From: Bog-756 sp963745955
Lineage (GTDB): Bacteria > Actinomycetota > Acidimicrobiia > Acidimicrobiales > RAAP-2
Assembly (NCBI GenBank): GCA_963745955.1
Contig: CAVUZI010000011.1
Span: forward strand, 744,001-808,000
Direction of reading: 5' to 3'
Length of the DNA: 64,000 bases
Within the stretch, counting starts at the first letter, position 1, and each line of letters begins with the position of its first letter. The translations under genes were made by a program, and so were the position numbers. The notes under the pieces are model-generated. The model saw nothing but the letters and a program-made list of their open reading frames with translations. It searched no databases and was not told the origin of the DNA. Below, in pieces: positions 1 to 8,897 of the stretch.

Positions 1-2
1 CG

Positions 3-77
3 GAGCTCGATACCCTGAGCGGCGCCCTGGAGGCCGGGGTGGGGGCGCTCCACGACCCGTCCGGGGTCCCATCGTGA
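3..77 (+). CDS. C-terminal tail of an upstream gene, cut by the window edge
   Basis: Only the last 24 codons are present, in frame 3, ending at TGA 75-77 (tail ...LHDPSGVPS). The next gene starts 38 bases later on the same strand. ArsA-like ATPases in actinobacteria often come as adjacent pairs, so this is probably the end of the first ArsA paralogue; that is inference from context, as the visible residues carry no motif. Confidence 0.45.
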   Translation, partial: ELDTLSGALEAGVGALHDPSGVPS

Positions 78-114
78 ACGCCGCACCGGGTCGTCGACGG
101 GGCCATGGACGGAG

Positions 115-1273
115 GTGGTCGTCGAACGGTCGATCATCATCTGCTGCGGTTCCGGTGGCGTGGGGAAGACGACCACGGCCGCCGCCTTCGCCCTCCAGGC
201 GGCGCGGCTCGGCCGGCGCGCCTGCGTGGTGACCATCGATCCGGCCCGGCGGTTGGCCAATTCGCTCGGGCTCGACACGCTCAACAACCGGCCCACCCGT
301 ATCGAGGGTCCCTGGCCCGGCGAGCTCCACGCCCTCATGCTCGACCCGAAGGGGACCTTCGACGATCTGATCCAGCGATACTCGGACAGCGCCCAGCAGG
401 TGGAGGAGATCAAGGTCAACCGGATCTACCGGAACCTGACCGGGTCGCTCTCGGGCACCCAGGAGTACATGGCCATGGAGAAGCTCTACGAGCTGGTCGA
501 GGAAGGGGCGTTCGACGTGGTGGTGGTGGACACCCCTCCCACCCGCAACGCCCTGGATTTCCTCGACGCCCCGAGGCGCCTGACCCGGTTTCTCGAGAAC
601 CGGGTGTTCCAGGCGCTGATGAAGCCCACCCGGGCCGGCCTCAAGTTCATGGGGGTGGCGGCCCAGGCCCTGCTGCGGACGATCTCACGGGTGGCCGGAG
701 CCGACATCGTCCACGATGCGGTGGCCTTCTTCCAGGCCTTCGAGGGGATGGAGGAGGGATTCCGGACCCGGGCGGCGCGGGTCAGGGAGCTGCTGGTCCA
801 GGCGGATACCGCCTTCATCCTGGTGGCGTCACCCCGCCCGGACTCCGTCGACGAGGCCGTCCACTTCGCCGGCAAGCTGGCCGAGTCGGACATGGCCGTC
901 ACCGCGCTGGTGGTCAACCGGGTCCAGCCCCGCTTCGCCGACGATGCCGAGCTGGCCTCGCTGACACGGTCTGCGTCGCTGACACGGCCTGCGTCGGGAT
1001 CGGGCGCGGCCGACGGAGGCGCGGACGGCCGACGGAGGCGCCGGCACCCCGCTCGACCAGTTGATCGACAACCTCCGGGGCTACACCGACGCATCGGACC
1101 GCGAGGAGAAGGCCCTCACCGACCTGGTGTCGAAGGTCTCCCCGGCCCCCGTCTACAGGGTCCCCCTCCTGAACACCGACGTCCACGACCTCGACGGGCT
1201 GGCGACTATCGCCGACCTCCTGTTCTCCGGACCGGCGGCGGCGGTAGCAGGCGGGGCCGATACGGAGCGCTAA
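115..1273 (+). CDS. ArsA/GET3-family ATPase, frame changed near 1000-1040
   Basis: A soluble P-loop ATPase of the anion-transporting ArsA family. The deviant Walker A motif GSGGVGKTT lies at residues 12-20, a TIDPARRLANSLG switch segment follows at about 41, and a VVVVDTPPTRNALDFLD Walker B/switch region at about 135-150. The GTG start is chosen because the P-loop begins at residue 12, as is normal. The reading frame runs clean to about residue 290, then changes; the C-terminal part (LDQLIDNLRGYTDASDREE... to TAA 1271-1273) continues in another frame. The break coincides with two short tandem duplications at about 958-1040, one of 18 bp and one of 19 bp; the 19-bp one alone would shift the frame. 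Mycobacterial Rv3679/Rv3680 are probably the nearest characterised pair. The physiological substrate is unknown. The following response regulator is 10 bases away. Confidence 0.8.
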
Positions 1274-1283
1274 CCTGGTCAGG

Positions 1284-1718
1284 GTGCGTACCATCCTCGT
1301 GGCCAGCGACGCTCCGTCGATTCGAGCCGAGGTGGCGGCCATCGCGGGGAGGCCCGACGTCACCATCCGGGAAGCCAGGTCGGGGCCGGCGGTGATGGAG
1401 GAGGTCGCCGAGTCGCTTCCCGATCTGGTCGTGGTCGACCTGCAGATGGGAAACATGGGCGGGATGGCCGTCTGTCTCGAGCTCAGGCTCGAGGCCTCGT
1501 ACGGCAATCTCGAGCACGTGCCCGTGCTGATGCTGCTGGACCGGCGACCTGACGTGTTCCTGGCCCGAAGATCCGGTGCCGAGGGATGGGTGGTCAAGCC
1601 GCTCGATCCCATCCGCCTGCGACGGGCGATCACGTCCCTCCTCGACGGGGGCACGTACTACGACGAGTCCTACCAGCCACTCTCTGTCGTGTCCACGCCC
1701 GTACCTGCCGGCGCCTGA
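1284..1718 (+). CDS. Receiver-only response regulator
   Basis: 144-residue single-domain CheY-like receiver with no output domain. The phospho-acceptor is Asp52 in LVVVDLQMGN, the conserved Lys is 105 in GWVVKPLDP, and Asp9 supplies one of the usual acidic pair. A GTG start 10 bases after the ArsA-like gene suggests co-transcription. No histidine kinase lies nearby, so its partner is unknown. The C-terminus after residue 125 is a short unstructured tail. Confidence 0.85.
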   Translation: MRTILVASDAPSIRAEVAAIAGRPDVTIREARSGPAVMEEVAESLPDLVVVDLQMGNMGGMAVCLELRLEASYGNLEHVPVLMLLDRRPDVFLARRSGAEGWVVKPLDPIRLRRAITSLLDGGTYYDESYQPLSVVSTPVPAGA

Positions 1719-1748
1719 CGGCCCGCCCCAACAGACAGCGTCACCATC

Positions 1749-2762
1749 GTGTCCGTGTTCCGACGCCACAACCAAGACACACCCCACTCGGACCGAGCAG
1801 GCCGGACCGCCGTCCGGCCCAGAGGGAGCCGGTCGAACCCTGGCGGGCTCAATGGGCGCCCACAGGAGGGCGGTGCCGATGCCCAGGAGCAGTTCATCAT
1901 CGACGCCCTCAACGACCTCCATGACACCGCGGTCCGCGAGGTGATGACACCCAGGGTGGACGTCGTGGCACTGTCGATCCCGCTGACCGTGGACGCCATC
2001 ACCCAGGCGGTCCGCGAATCGGGCCACAGCTGCTTTCCTGTCTACGGCGACAACCTCGATGACCTCATCGGCGTGCTGTTCGTCAACGACCTGTTCCGGG
2101 CCGGGTGGAAGGTGGGCGGGGCGGAGGACGGCGGTCGGGCCCTGGCCGACGACGGCGACGCGGCCAACGCCGCCGCGGAGGATGCGGAGGCCGGGTCGAC
2201 CCCCGCACCGGCTGGTGCAAGGGTCGGGCCGTCGCCGGGCCCGATCGACATCTCCCGCCGGCTCCGACAGCCCTTCCTGGTCCCGGAGTCCCGGCTGGTC
2301 CTCGACGCGTTGGCCGAGATGCGGCACCAGCGACGGGCTTTTGCCGTGGTGGTCGACGAGCACGGCGGGGTCGAGGGCGTGCTGACCGTCAAGGATCTCC
2401 TCGGAGCCCTGGTGGGCGACCTTCCGGACGAGTTCGATCCCGACGACGAGCCCGACGTGGTCCGGGTCGACGGGACCCGGTGGCTGGTGGACGGCCGGAT
2501 GAGCGTGGACGACGTGCGGGACCGCTTGGACATCAACATCCCCGAAGGGGAGTACGTCACCGTCGGTGGGTTTCTGTTCGACGGCTTCGGGCACATCCCC
2601 GAAGAGGGGGAGTCGCTGATCGTCGACGGCTGGGAGCTCAGGGTCACAGAGATGGACAAGCGACGAATCGCCAAAGTGGTGGCCAAACGCCCGGATCCGC
2701 CACCCTCGCCCTCGGAGCCGCCTGTCGGGGGCCCGGGGAACGAGCGGACCAGCGTCGGGTAG
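1749..2762 (+). CDS. CBS-domain protein of the CorC/TlyC type without a membrane domain
   Basis: 337 residues. Residues 1-45 are a polar low-complexity leader. A pair of CBS motifs follows (REVMTPRVDVVAL at about 63; second CBS around FAVVVDEHGGVEGVLTVKDLLGALVGD at about 200), separated by a 40-residue acidic/Ala-rich insertion. A CorC_HlyC domain occupies about 230-310 (GEYVTVGGFLFDGFGHIPEEGE). Most relatives carry an N-terminal CNNM/DUF21 membrane domain, which is absent here, so this is the cytosolic form. CBS pairs bind adenosine nucleotides and CorC domains are linked to Mg/Co efflux control. GTG start 30 bases after the response regulator. Ligand unknown. Confidence 0.85.
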   Translation: MSVFRRHNQDTPHSDRAGRTAVRPRGSRSNPGGLNGRPQEGGADAQEQFIIDALNDLHDTAVREVMTPRVDVVALSIPLTVDAITQAVRESGHSCFPVYGDNLDDLIGVLFVNDLFRAGWKVGGAEDGGRALADDGDAANAAAEDAEAGSTPAPAGARVGPSPGPIDISRRLRQPFLVPESRLVLDALAEMRHQRRAFAVVVDEHGGVEGVLTVKDLLGALVGDLPDEFDPDDEPDVVRVDGTRWLVDGRMSVDDVRDRLDINIPEGEYVTVGGFLFDGFGHIPEEGESLIVDGWELRVTEMDKRRIAKVVAKRPDPPPSPSEPPVGGPGNERTSVG

Positions 2763-2805
2763 CATCACCGTGGTGCGGAACCGTCGTTGTACCGGTTCCG
2801 TTCGA

Positions 2806-2917
2806 CGGGCTGTGGCGCAGCTTGGTTAGCGCGCTGCGTTCGGGACGCAGAGGTCCCCGGTTCAAATCCGGGCCGTTCGGGACGCAGAGGTCCCCGGTTC
2901 AAATCCGGGCAGCCCGA
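2806..2917 (+). tRNA. tRNA-Pro (CGG anticodon) interrupted by a 37-bp tandem duplication
   Basis: The acceptor strands pair as CGGGCTG (2806-2812) with CAGCCCG (2910-2916), followed by A and an encoded CCA (2918-2920). The anticodon arm CTGCG-TTCGGGA-CGCAG gives anticodon CGG (Pro). The segment from the anticodon loop to the T arm occurs twice in direct succession (2838-2874 and 2875-2910), so the gene is about 112 bases instead of about 75. Removing one 37-base unit restores a normal cloverleaf. As written, the first T arm is followed by no acceptor strand. It is either an inactive or processed tRNA, or an assembly error. Confidence 0.8.
2838..2910 (+). repeat. 37-bp tandem duplication inside tRNA-Pro
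   Basis: Two adjacent copies starting GTTCGGGACGCAGAGG, identical over 36 bases with period 37. The unit covers the 3' half of the tRNA from the anticodon loop onward. No integrase gene or displaced third copy was seen nearby. Confidence 0.9.
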
Positions 2918-3134
2918 CCACTGATACATGCAGGTCAGAGCCTTCGCTTCTGGCCGTCCCGGTCCGAGTAGGCGCTGCGATCCGGTCACCGGTGGGTCTC
3001 GCCGAAGCAGCGCTCCGATGAGGTAGGTTCCACAGGTTGCGGCCTTCTGCGCAACCACGGTTGTCCATTTTCACACCCCAACTCGGCGGCCCTTGTCGCG
3101 TGACCCGTGGTCGCACCACCGATTTGGAGGAACG

Positions 3135-4969
3135 ATGACGAGCGGAGCCCCGCTCTCGGCGATTGCGAGCAGCGCTCAGCCCAAGCGAGTTGAATCAGCC
3201 CAGTCCACCGCCAAACCCGCTGGGACACTGTTGTCGGTCAACGTCGGCCTGCCGAAGGACGTGCCCTGGCAAGGGAAGGACGGTCTTCACCGGGGTCTTC
3301 AAGGACCCCGTCTCCGGTCCCCGCCGGGTCAGGAAGCTCAATGTCGACGGCGATGGCCAAGGCGACCTGGCGGGGCACGGCGGCGAGCAGCGTGCGGTGT
3401 TCGTTTACCAGATCGACTCGTATCGGTACTGGGAACGCGAGCTCGGACGACACGACTTCGTGTACGGACAGTTCGGCGAGAACTTCACTGTGGAGGGATT
3501 GGGCGACGACGAGGTGTGCATCGGTGATCGCTACCAGATCGGCAGCGCCATCTTCGAGGTGACGCAACCCCGCGTCACCTGCTATCGGGTCGGGATCCGC
3601 ATGAACGATCCGCAGATTCCCGCCTTGCTCGTCTCCCGCCACCGCCCGGGCTTCTACTTCCGGGTGCTCGACGAGGGCGAGGTACAGGCGGGAGACAAGA
3701 TCATCAAGCTCTCCTCGGGACCCGAGCAGATGACGGTCGCCGACGTCGACGCGCTGCTCTACCTCCCCGGACACACCCGCCAAGGGCTGCTCCGAGCCCT
3801 CCGGATTCCCGCCCTCAGCCCGGGCTGGCAGGGCTCGTTTCGGGCCCTGTTGAATGAGGAGCCCGGTAGCGGCAACGCCGGCCTGGCGGTAACGAGCCCG
3901 CCTCCGGCCTGGCCCGGCTTTCGTCAGGTGACCGTCAAGGCGATCACGCACGAAAGCGACTCGGTGATCTCGCTACGCCTCGAAGACCCCACGGGCGCCC
4001 CCCTGCCGGCGGCCCGCCCCGGTCAGTACATCACTCTGCGAGTCCAACCCGACAAGCAGGGGCGGGACGTGTTGCGCAACTACTCGCTCTCCGGGCCACC
4101 CGGAGCGGGCTACTACCGGATCACCGTCAAGCGCGAGCCCAGTGGCGTCGCCAGCGGCTATCTGCACACCCGGGTCGCCGTCGGCGACCAACTCGACATC
4201 GCGGCACCACGCGGCACGTTCATCCTCGATCAGACGGATGCGCCTGTGCTTTTGATCAGCGCCGGGATAGGTGCCACTCCCGTTCTGGCCATGCTTCAGT
4301 CACTGGCGCAGGAGCACTCCGAGCGAGAGATCTGGGCGCTGCACGGCGCACGCAACGGTCGCGAGCACTCGTTCGCCGCCGAGGCCCGTGCCCTCCTCGG
4401 CTCGCTGCCGAACGCACGGGCCCACGTGTACTACAGCCGCCCCGGCCCGGATGACCTCGAAGGCCGCGACTTCGACAGTGCGGGACATCTCACCGCGTCA
4501 TCGCTCGCCGAATTGAACCCACCCTCCGATGCCGAGGCATACATCTGTGGGCCCACCGCCTTCATGGACGAAATCAGCGCGGGTCTGGCCGCCTTGGGGT
4601 TCGATGCCTCCCGGATCCACACCGAACCGTTCGGGCCGGCAGCCGAGCGTGACACCGGGGATCGCAGCAACGCCCGCCCGGGCGCCCCACCCACCCGCCG
4701 GCCAGCCCGGAAACGGCCCGACGATCGCGTTCGCCCGCAGCGACCTGACGATCCCATGGAGTAGCGACTACGGCACCCTGCTCGAACTGGCCGAGTCCTG
4801 CGACGTACCCGTCCGCTGGTCATGCCGCACCGGCGTCTGCCATACCTGCGAGACGACACTCATCGCCGGGAATGTCGACTACAGCCCCGACCCGGTCGAA
4901 CCTCCCATTGATGGAAGCGTGCTCATCTGCTGCTCACAGCCCCGCGACGACATCGTGCTCGATCTGTGA
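3135..4969 (+). CDS. MOSC-ferredoxin reductase-2Fe-2S ferredoxin fusion, two frame changes
   Basis: A three-part electron-transfer protein. After ATG 3135 (RBS GGAGG six bases before it) comes an N-terminal MOSC domain (molybdenum-cofactor sulfurase C-terminal type; LNVDGDGQGDLAGHGG), then an FAD/NAD(P)-binding reductase (FAD motif RNYSLSG, nucleotide-binding AGIGATPVLAMLQSL, ICGPTAFMD), then a plant-type 2Fe-2S ferredoxin (CRTGVCHTCET plus a later Cys in LICCSQ). The frame changes near 3275 (apparently one extra G in caagggaagg) and near 4670-4700. Total length would be about 610 residues, normal for MOSC-FNR-Fdx proteins. Such proteins are proposed to feed electrons to molybdenum- or heme-dependent reactions or hydroxylamine-type substrates; the substrate here is unknown. 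It stands alone between a tRNA and a pseudogene. Confidence 0.8.
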
Positions 4970-5059
4970 CCGGCAGTACGGCCACACGGCAGGCGGTCCA
5001 GGGACACGGCGCTGGGGGCCGGCCTGCAGGAGCGGGCCTGCAGGAGCGGGCCTGCGATG

Positions 5060-5511
5060 TCGGACAGATCTGGCCCCGGGAGTCCGGGTCGTGCACGCCG
5101 TCGGCGGCCGTGATCATCGACGACATCGACATCGCCACCGCGGCCGGCGCCTTCGCCGGCAACGAGCGCTTCTTGTCGGGACAGGTCTGCTCCAGCGTCA
5201 TCCCCCGCCGAAGACGAGGATGACGCCATCGCCATCGCCATCGCCATCGCCATCGCCATCGCCATCGCCAATGACACGGTCTACTGACTGAACGCCTCCG
5301 TGTTCACCAACGACGTGGACCGGGCCCGCCGTGGGGCCCGTCAGCTGCGCCTGGGCACGGTCGGCCACAACGCATTCCGTACTGATTTCACGATGGCGTT
5401 CGGCGGCTTCAAGCAATCTGGGACAGGACGCGAGGGTGGAGCCGAAGGCTGCTTCCGTTCCTCGAGACCAAGTCGGTGATCCTCGAGGGCCGTCCGGCAG
5501 GGGGAACAAAA
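5060..5511 (+). pseudogene. Aldehyde dehydrogenase remnant with internal deletion
   Basis: Two pieces of an NAD(P)-dependent aldehyde dehydrogenase are joined. The first has VIIDDIDIATAAGAFAG and the active-site segment FLSGQVCSSV (the Cys of GQxC is the catalytic residue in the family). It is followed at once by the far-downstream segment EDEDDAIAIA...NDTVY and ASVFTNDVDRARRGARQLR, AFGGFKQSG, ETKSVILEGRPAG. About 100 residues that normally separate these are missing, the N-terminal half is gone, a TGA replaces the Gly after NDTVY (5284-5286), and the frame changes near 5452. This is clear decay. Confidence 0.8.
5225..5269 (+). repeat. GCCATC hexanucleotide microsatellite, seven copies
   Basis: Seven perfect GCCATC units plus GCC lie inside the aldehyde dehydrogenase remnant. 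They extend the normal Ala-Ile-Ala-Ile of the family motif DAIAIAND by about five Ala-Ile pairs. Confidence 0.95.
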
Positions 5512-5734
5512 CCGAAGGCCAGCATGCGCCACGCCTTCGCAGTGGTTGTCCGATCACCCCGACTATCGGTTCGACCTGGTGGACCTTGAGCTTCCGGCGA
5601 CACGGTCCGGTGACACACCGAGTCCAACCTCAGATTCAACAGAACCAGGCTGAACAGAAGGTCTGGCTCAGTGGCGCTTGCGCCGATCGTTCCGCGATTG
5701 CACTCGCTTTGCCTTCCGATTGCGACGGCTGGCA

Positions 5735-5902
5735 TCACTGTGGGTCGTGTGTCCTACGTGACTGTCGAGGGTGCGTCCCGTGGTGGCTGGGGTTGGCCTC
5801 GCCCTCGTCCGTTGCCAAGCTGTGGCGGCGACGGTTCATTGTTGTGATACCCCCGACGACAAGGACGACGGCAAGAAGACTGAAGATCAAGATATAGAAC
5901 AT
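5735..5902 (-). CDS. 55-residue single-pass membrane protein
   Basis: ATG at 5902, TGA at 5737-5735. Residues 2-19 form a hydrophobic helix (FYILIFSLLAVVLVVGG), followed by ITTMNRRRHS and a polar, His/Arg-rich tail. The basic residues right after the helix predict an N-out/C-in single-pass topology. The hydrophobic helix in this frame, against nonsense in the other five, is the main argument that it is real. No clear ribosome binding site is seen. Function unknown; it lies between two decayed genes and may itself be a survivor or a remnant. Confidence 0.45.
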   Translation of the reverse strand: MFYILIFSLLAVVLVVGGITTMNRRRHSLATDEGEANPSHHGTHPRQSRRTHDPQ

Positions 5903-6371
5903 GGCCCATTAGACCATGGACGCCCTGAGATGTCCTGCCCCCATTGCTTTGCGGCTGCCCCACCTGCTCTGCGACCAGGGGCCGGGGGCAGGGGTTGGTC
6001 ACCCGTCAGGTACATTGGAGCTGAGGTTCCACGGTGTGCCTGTAGGAGGGGATCGGGTGAGAGTCCGGGCGGCAGTGGGTGCAGCGGCTTTGGCCATAGG
6101 CGTGCCCGACCGAACAGCCTGGTTGACGACGCCACCTATCAGGCCGATCTAGCCCGCCTCGTTCGTCAACTTCATCTACGTGTCGACGACGCACGCTTCG
6201 ACCCCGCAGTGACGAAACTCGAATCTGGTCAGATGCAATCGTCGGGCGTCCCAACCAGCAGCGGCAAGTAACCGGGTCGCCGGTCCCGCTTCACCGCTCC
6301 ATTCGATGAACCCGGCTGGGCCGGCGGCCAAACGCCTCTCCCGCGGTACAGAGCACGTGAGCGGCGTGGGA
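5903..6371. other. Non-coding stretch between small membrane protein and methyltransferase remnant
   Basis: No convincing gene. On the plus strand a GTG at about 6057 is followed by a signal-peptide-like run (RVRAAVGAAALAIG). After one frame change there is DDATYQADLARLVRQLHLR to TAA at 6271. This could be the wreck of a small exported protein, but nothing confirms it. The rest shows no recognisable signal. Confidence 0.3.
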
Positions 6372-7162
6372 TCAACGCCTCACGAGTATGGCGGTTGTGA
6401 GGGTAACGACCAGCGGCCTCGTGACGGTGCCGTCGAAGTTGCTCCGTATGAGGGACTCCACGTCGTCGAGGAGGCCTGAGCGGTCGGTCCCCCCGATCAT
6501 TCTAAGTGCCGGAGTACGAGATCATCAGCCTGCGGTAGTCGGTGGCGCCGTACGTCTGGTCCCAGTCATACCGGCGGACGGTAACGGAGTCGAAGCGGCG
6601 ATCTGTTTCGAGCACCGAACGGATCGCCGGATCGACGTTTCCACGAACCGGTGCGGGGGGTCCCGTGTGGCCCTGCCCGTATCGCTCATAGATCGGCTGG
6701 GCGGCGGCGAAAAAGCCCCCGTCGTCAGGCGAGTCGATCTGGATGGTGTCGACGACGGCCACGAGGCCGCCAGGTCGCAAGATCGCAGCAGGCCGGTCGG
6801 TCTGCGCCTCTCGGGAGATCCAGTGGTAGGCAGTGGCGGCGAACAAGGCGTCAGCCTCACCGGCAGCGACTTCGAATGACTCGAAATCGCCGACGCCGAT
6901 GCGTAGCCGTCCGAAGCGAGATTCGAGCGCAACTTGGCAGCCATCTCCGGACCGATTTCGATGGGCTGGTACCTGAAGCCCCTCGGGCAAGGAGGTCCTT
7001 CGTGGCCTGGCCCGTCCCCGGACCGACCTCGACGATCTTCGGCCGCACCGGCAGCATCTGGAACAGTGCGTCAAACAGGTCAGCGGGATACAAGGGCCGG
7101 ACCTTGTCGTAGATATCCGGGACTTCATTGAACGAGAGTCGGATGTCATCTGATCGCACCAT
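6372..7162 (-). pseudogene. Class I SAM-dependent methyltransferase, several frame changes
   Basis: Pieces in successive frames add up to a typical protein of about 260 residues. The start MVRSDDIRLSFNEVPDIYDK is followed by SAM motif I VEVGPGTGQATKDLLARG, then GFRYQPIEIGPEMAAKL, then the catalytic-domain stretch ADALFAATAYHWI and PGGLVAVVDTIQ, and the tail DVESLIRSNFDGTVTRPLVV, ending at TGA 6374-6372. At least three frame changes are needed (near 6985, 6920 and 6505). With a decayed gene next door, true pseudogenisation is as likely here as sequence error. Substrate unknown. Confidence 0.7.
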
Positions 7163-7355
7163 TTCAGATCTTGCCAGAGGACTCCGGGCGAGGCGATCGG
7201 GGGCGTCCAGAACGCTGGTCGGCGCCAGACCGGACTGGCGAGTCAGAATGGAAGGCGATCCCGCAGTTGGCTGGAACATCGATTCGAGCTCCACCACACG
7301 TAGGGGACAGCGGTGTGACCTTCGGCCCTACTCGGGCGACCGGCGTACGAGCAGC

Positions 7356-7782
7356 ATGAGATCCATGGCCCACCAGGTGAGCGTCATCGAACGCACGGTC
7401 GCAAAGACCAACGAGTGGCTTGACCGACTGTGTCTGGAAATGAATACGGACGACAGGCAGCATGCGTACGTGCTGCTGAGGGCGGTTCTGGCATATGCTC
7501 CGAGACCGCATCGGGCCCGAAGTTTCCGTGCATCTCGCTGCGCAGCTACCCCTACTCGTCCGAGGGATCTTTTATGAGGGTTGGGACCCCGGAACGACCC
7601 CACAGAAGTTGACGCTCGACGAGTTCATCAATCGGGTCGAGCGGGAGGCCAACCTGCGAGGCGCCGCCGAGGCGGCTAGCGGGGCTCGAGCAGTGATGGC
7701 GGTTCTCTGGGATGAGTTGGCCCCGGGGACGATGGACCATGTCGTTGCCGTTCTGCCCGACGAATTCGCCGTCCTGGTCTAG
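7356..7782 (+). CDS. DUF2267 family protein, one extra base
   Basis: Start MRSMAHQVSVIERTVAKTNEW, then LLRAVL; the frame then changes at about 7487 (one extra G in ttctggcatatg). After it come MLRDRIGPEVSVHLAAQLP and LVRGIFYEGWDP, the usual DUF2267 core, ending ...DHVVAVLPDEFAVLV at TAG 7780-7782. Total about 141 residues, normal for this small helical family, whose role is unknown. An internal Met at 7365 is an alternative start. Confidence 0.75.
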
Positions 7783-7892
7783 GGTGTCCGACTCCGGACG
7801 GCTCCGGTTGGGGGCACGAATCGTCCGGACTCGACGAGCTTCGTGCGACTCTTGGGGCTCGGGATGGCGAATCTGCACACGAGGCAGACACG

Positions 7893-8261
7893 GTGCACAA
7901 AACAAAGCGCTGGCATGGTCACGACAGGAACGAACGCGAACTACAGGCGCAGGAAGGGGTTGGGCACATTTCAGAGATCACGGTTGTCGACAGAATCATT
8001 GCCAAGGAGATCGGTGACAGGGTTGAGGTTGAATGGAAGCTAAGCGCCAAGCCCGAACTTCAATGGGCCGAAATCTTCCAGATGGCTACAACTTCGGACC
8101 GAGAAGGCCCTGTGGACTGGGTCATGGGTGGCGGACCGGATGTCATCGGCTCGGTGATCAGATGGTTCGTTCCCGTAGAAATGATCGACAGCGCAGATCA
8201 CGAAGTGAGGGACCGCTTGTCAGTGGCTAATGAGAGGTTCGGGGTGGATCAGTCCGCATAG
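7893..8261 (+). CDS. Hypothetical protein, 122 residues
   Basis: A coherent open frame with mixed hydrophobic pattern (VVDRIIAKEIGDRVEVEWKL, MGGGPDVIGSVIRWFVPVEM) and a charged helical end (DHEVRDRLSVANERFG). GTG start; no strong ribosome binding site. I recognise no family. It belongs to a series of short orphan genes on the plus strand between 7.3 and 10.3 kb. Confidence 0.5.
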   Translation: MHKTKRWHGHDRNERELQAQEGVGHISEITVVDRIIAKEIGDRVEVEWKLSAKPELQWAEIFQMATTSDREGPVDWVMGGGPDVIGSVIRWFVPVEMIDSADHEVRDRLSVANERFGVDQSA

Positions 8262-8897
8262 GGATCCCGCGCCGATGGTCAGAACAACCAGGTCGGACGA
8301 ATCGGGGAAAGCTGATTTCTTCGGCATGAGGACGGAGAGCCGGCTGCGTCTCTCGGAGTCAACCGCCAATAGTGTTTCAAACGCCGATACGACCGGTCCA
8401 ACGAGAAAACGCCCGTCCCACGGGTTGGCGGGGATCGGGCGCTTTACTCAATTTGTGTTCCGAGTCTGCCCTGCCGAGGGGAATGGCTCAGAGGAACATC
8501 CTTGCTCCGGCCGATGCAACGCTCACACTCCGAGCCGCTTGCCTTTCGTCATCCTGAGCCTGCTCCCCGTACAAACCCCTTGCAGCCCATTCTCAGGATG
8601 GGCAACCTCTGCTACATCGCATAAGCGCCTCCTTGGGGATCTTGTCGCCTCTAGTCCGATCCCTCACCAGCGACTCTACGCCGAGGATGAATCTCGATTA
8701 GGGCCGAAAGTCCCTTATTGCATTGGCAGAGCACCCGCTCAAGTCAGAAGTGAGCCCTCTCCCGGACCGGGCATACCCTGAAATCAATCCGACGGGATCG
8801 CGCGTGCTCGATACTCAACGTGATGGTGCCCAGCCGCCGACACCAGCGTGTCATGATCATGAAGCGGGAAGATCCCGCCGAAGCCTTGGAGGCAAGC
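8262..8897. other. 636-bp stretch without a recognised gene
   Basis: Less GC-rich than the flanks. Open frames here have no plausible composition. A weak hairpin (GCCCG...CGGGC, 8411-8440) is followed by CTTTACT and could end transcription of the upstream gene. A ribosome binding site for the next gene (TTGGAGG) lies at its right edge. Confidence 0.4.

Noticed and set aside
1206..2768. Long minus-strand open frame of 520 codons
   Set aside because: Shadow of the response regulator and CBS genes in GC-rich DNA; composition is not protein-like and no start signal exists.
2806..3134. Integration site with adjacent element at tRNA-Pro
   Set aside because: No integrase, excisionase or distant repeat of the tRNA end is visible; only the local tandem duplication is supported.
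6057..6271. Small exported protein
   Set aside because: Needs a frame change and has no recognisable mature domain; kept only as a remark in the intergenic entry.
8411..8447. Intrinsic terminator
   Set aside because: Stem is short and bulged and the T-run is only CTTTACT; too weak to list separately.
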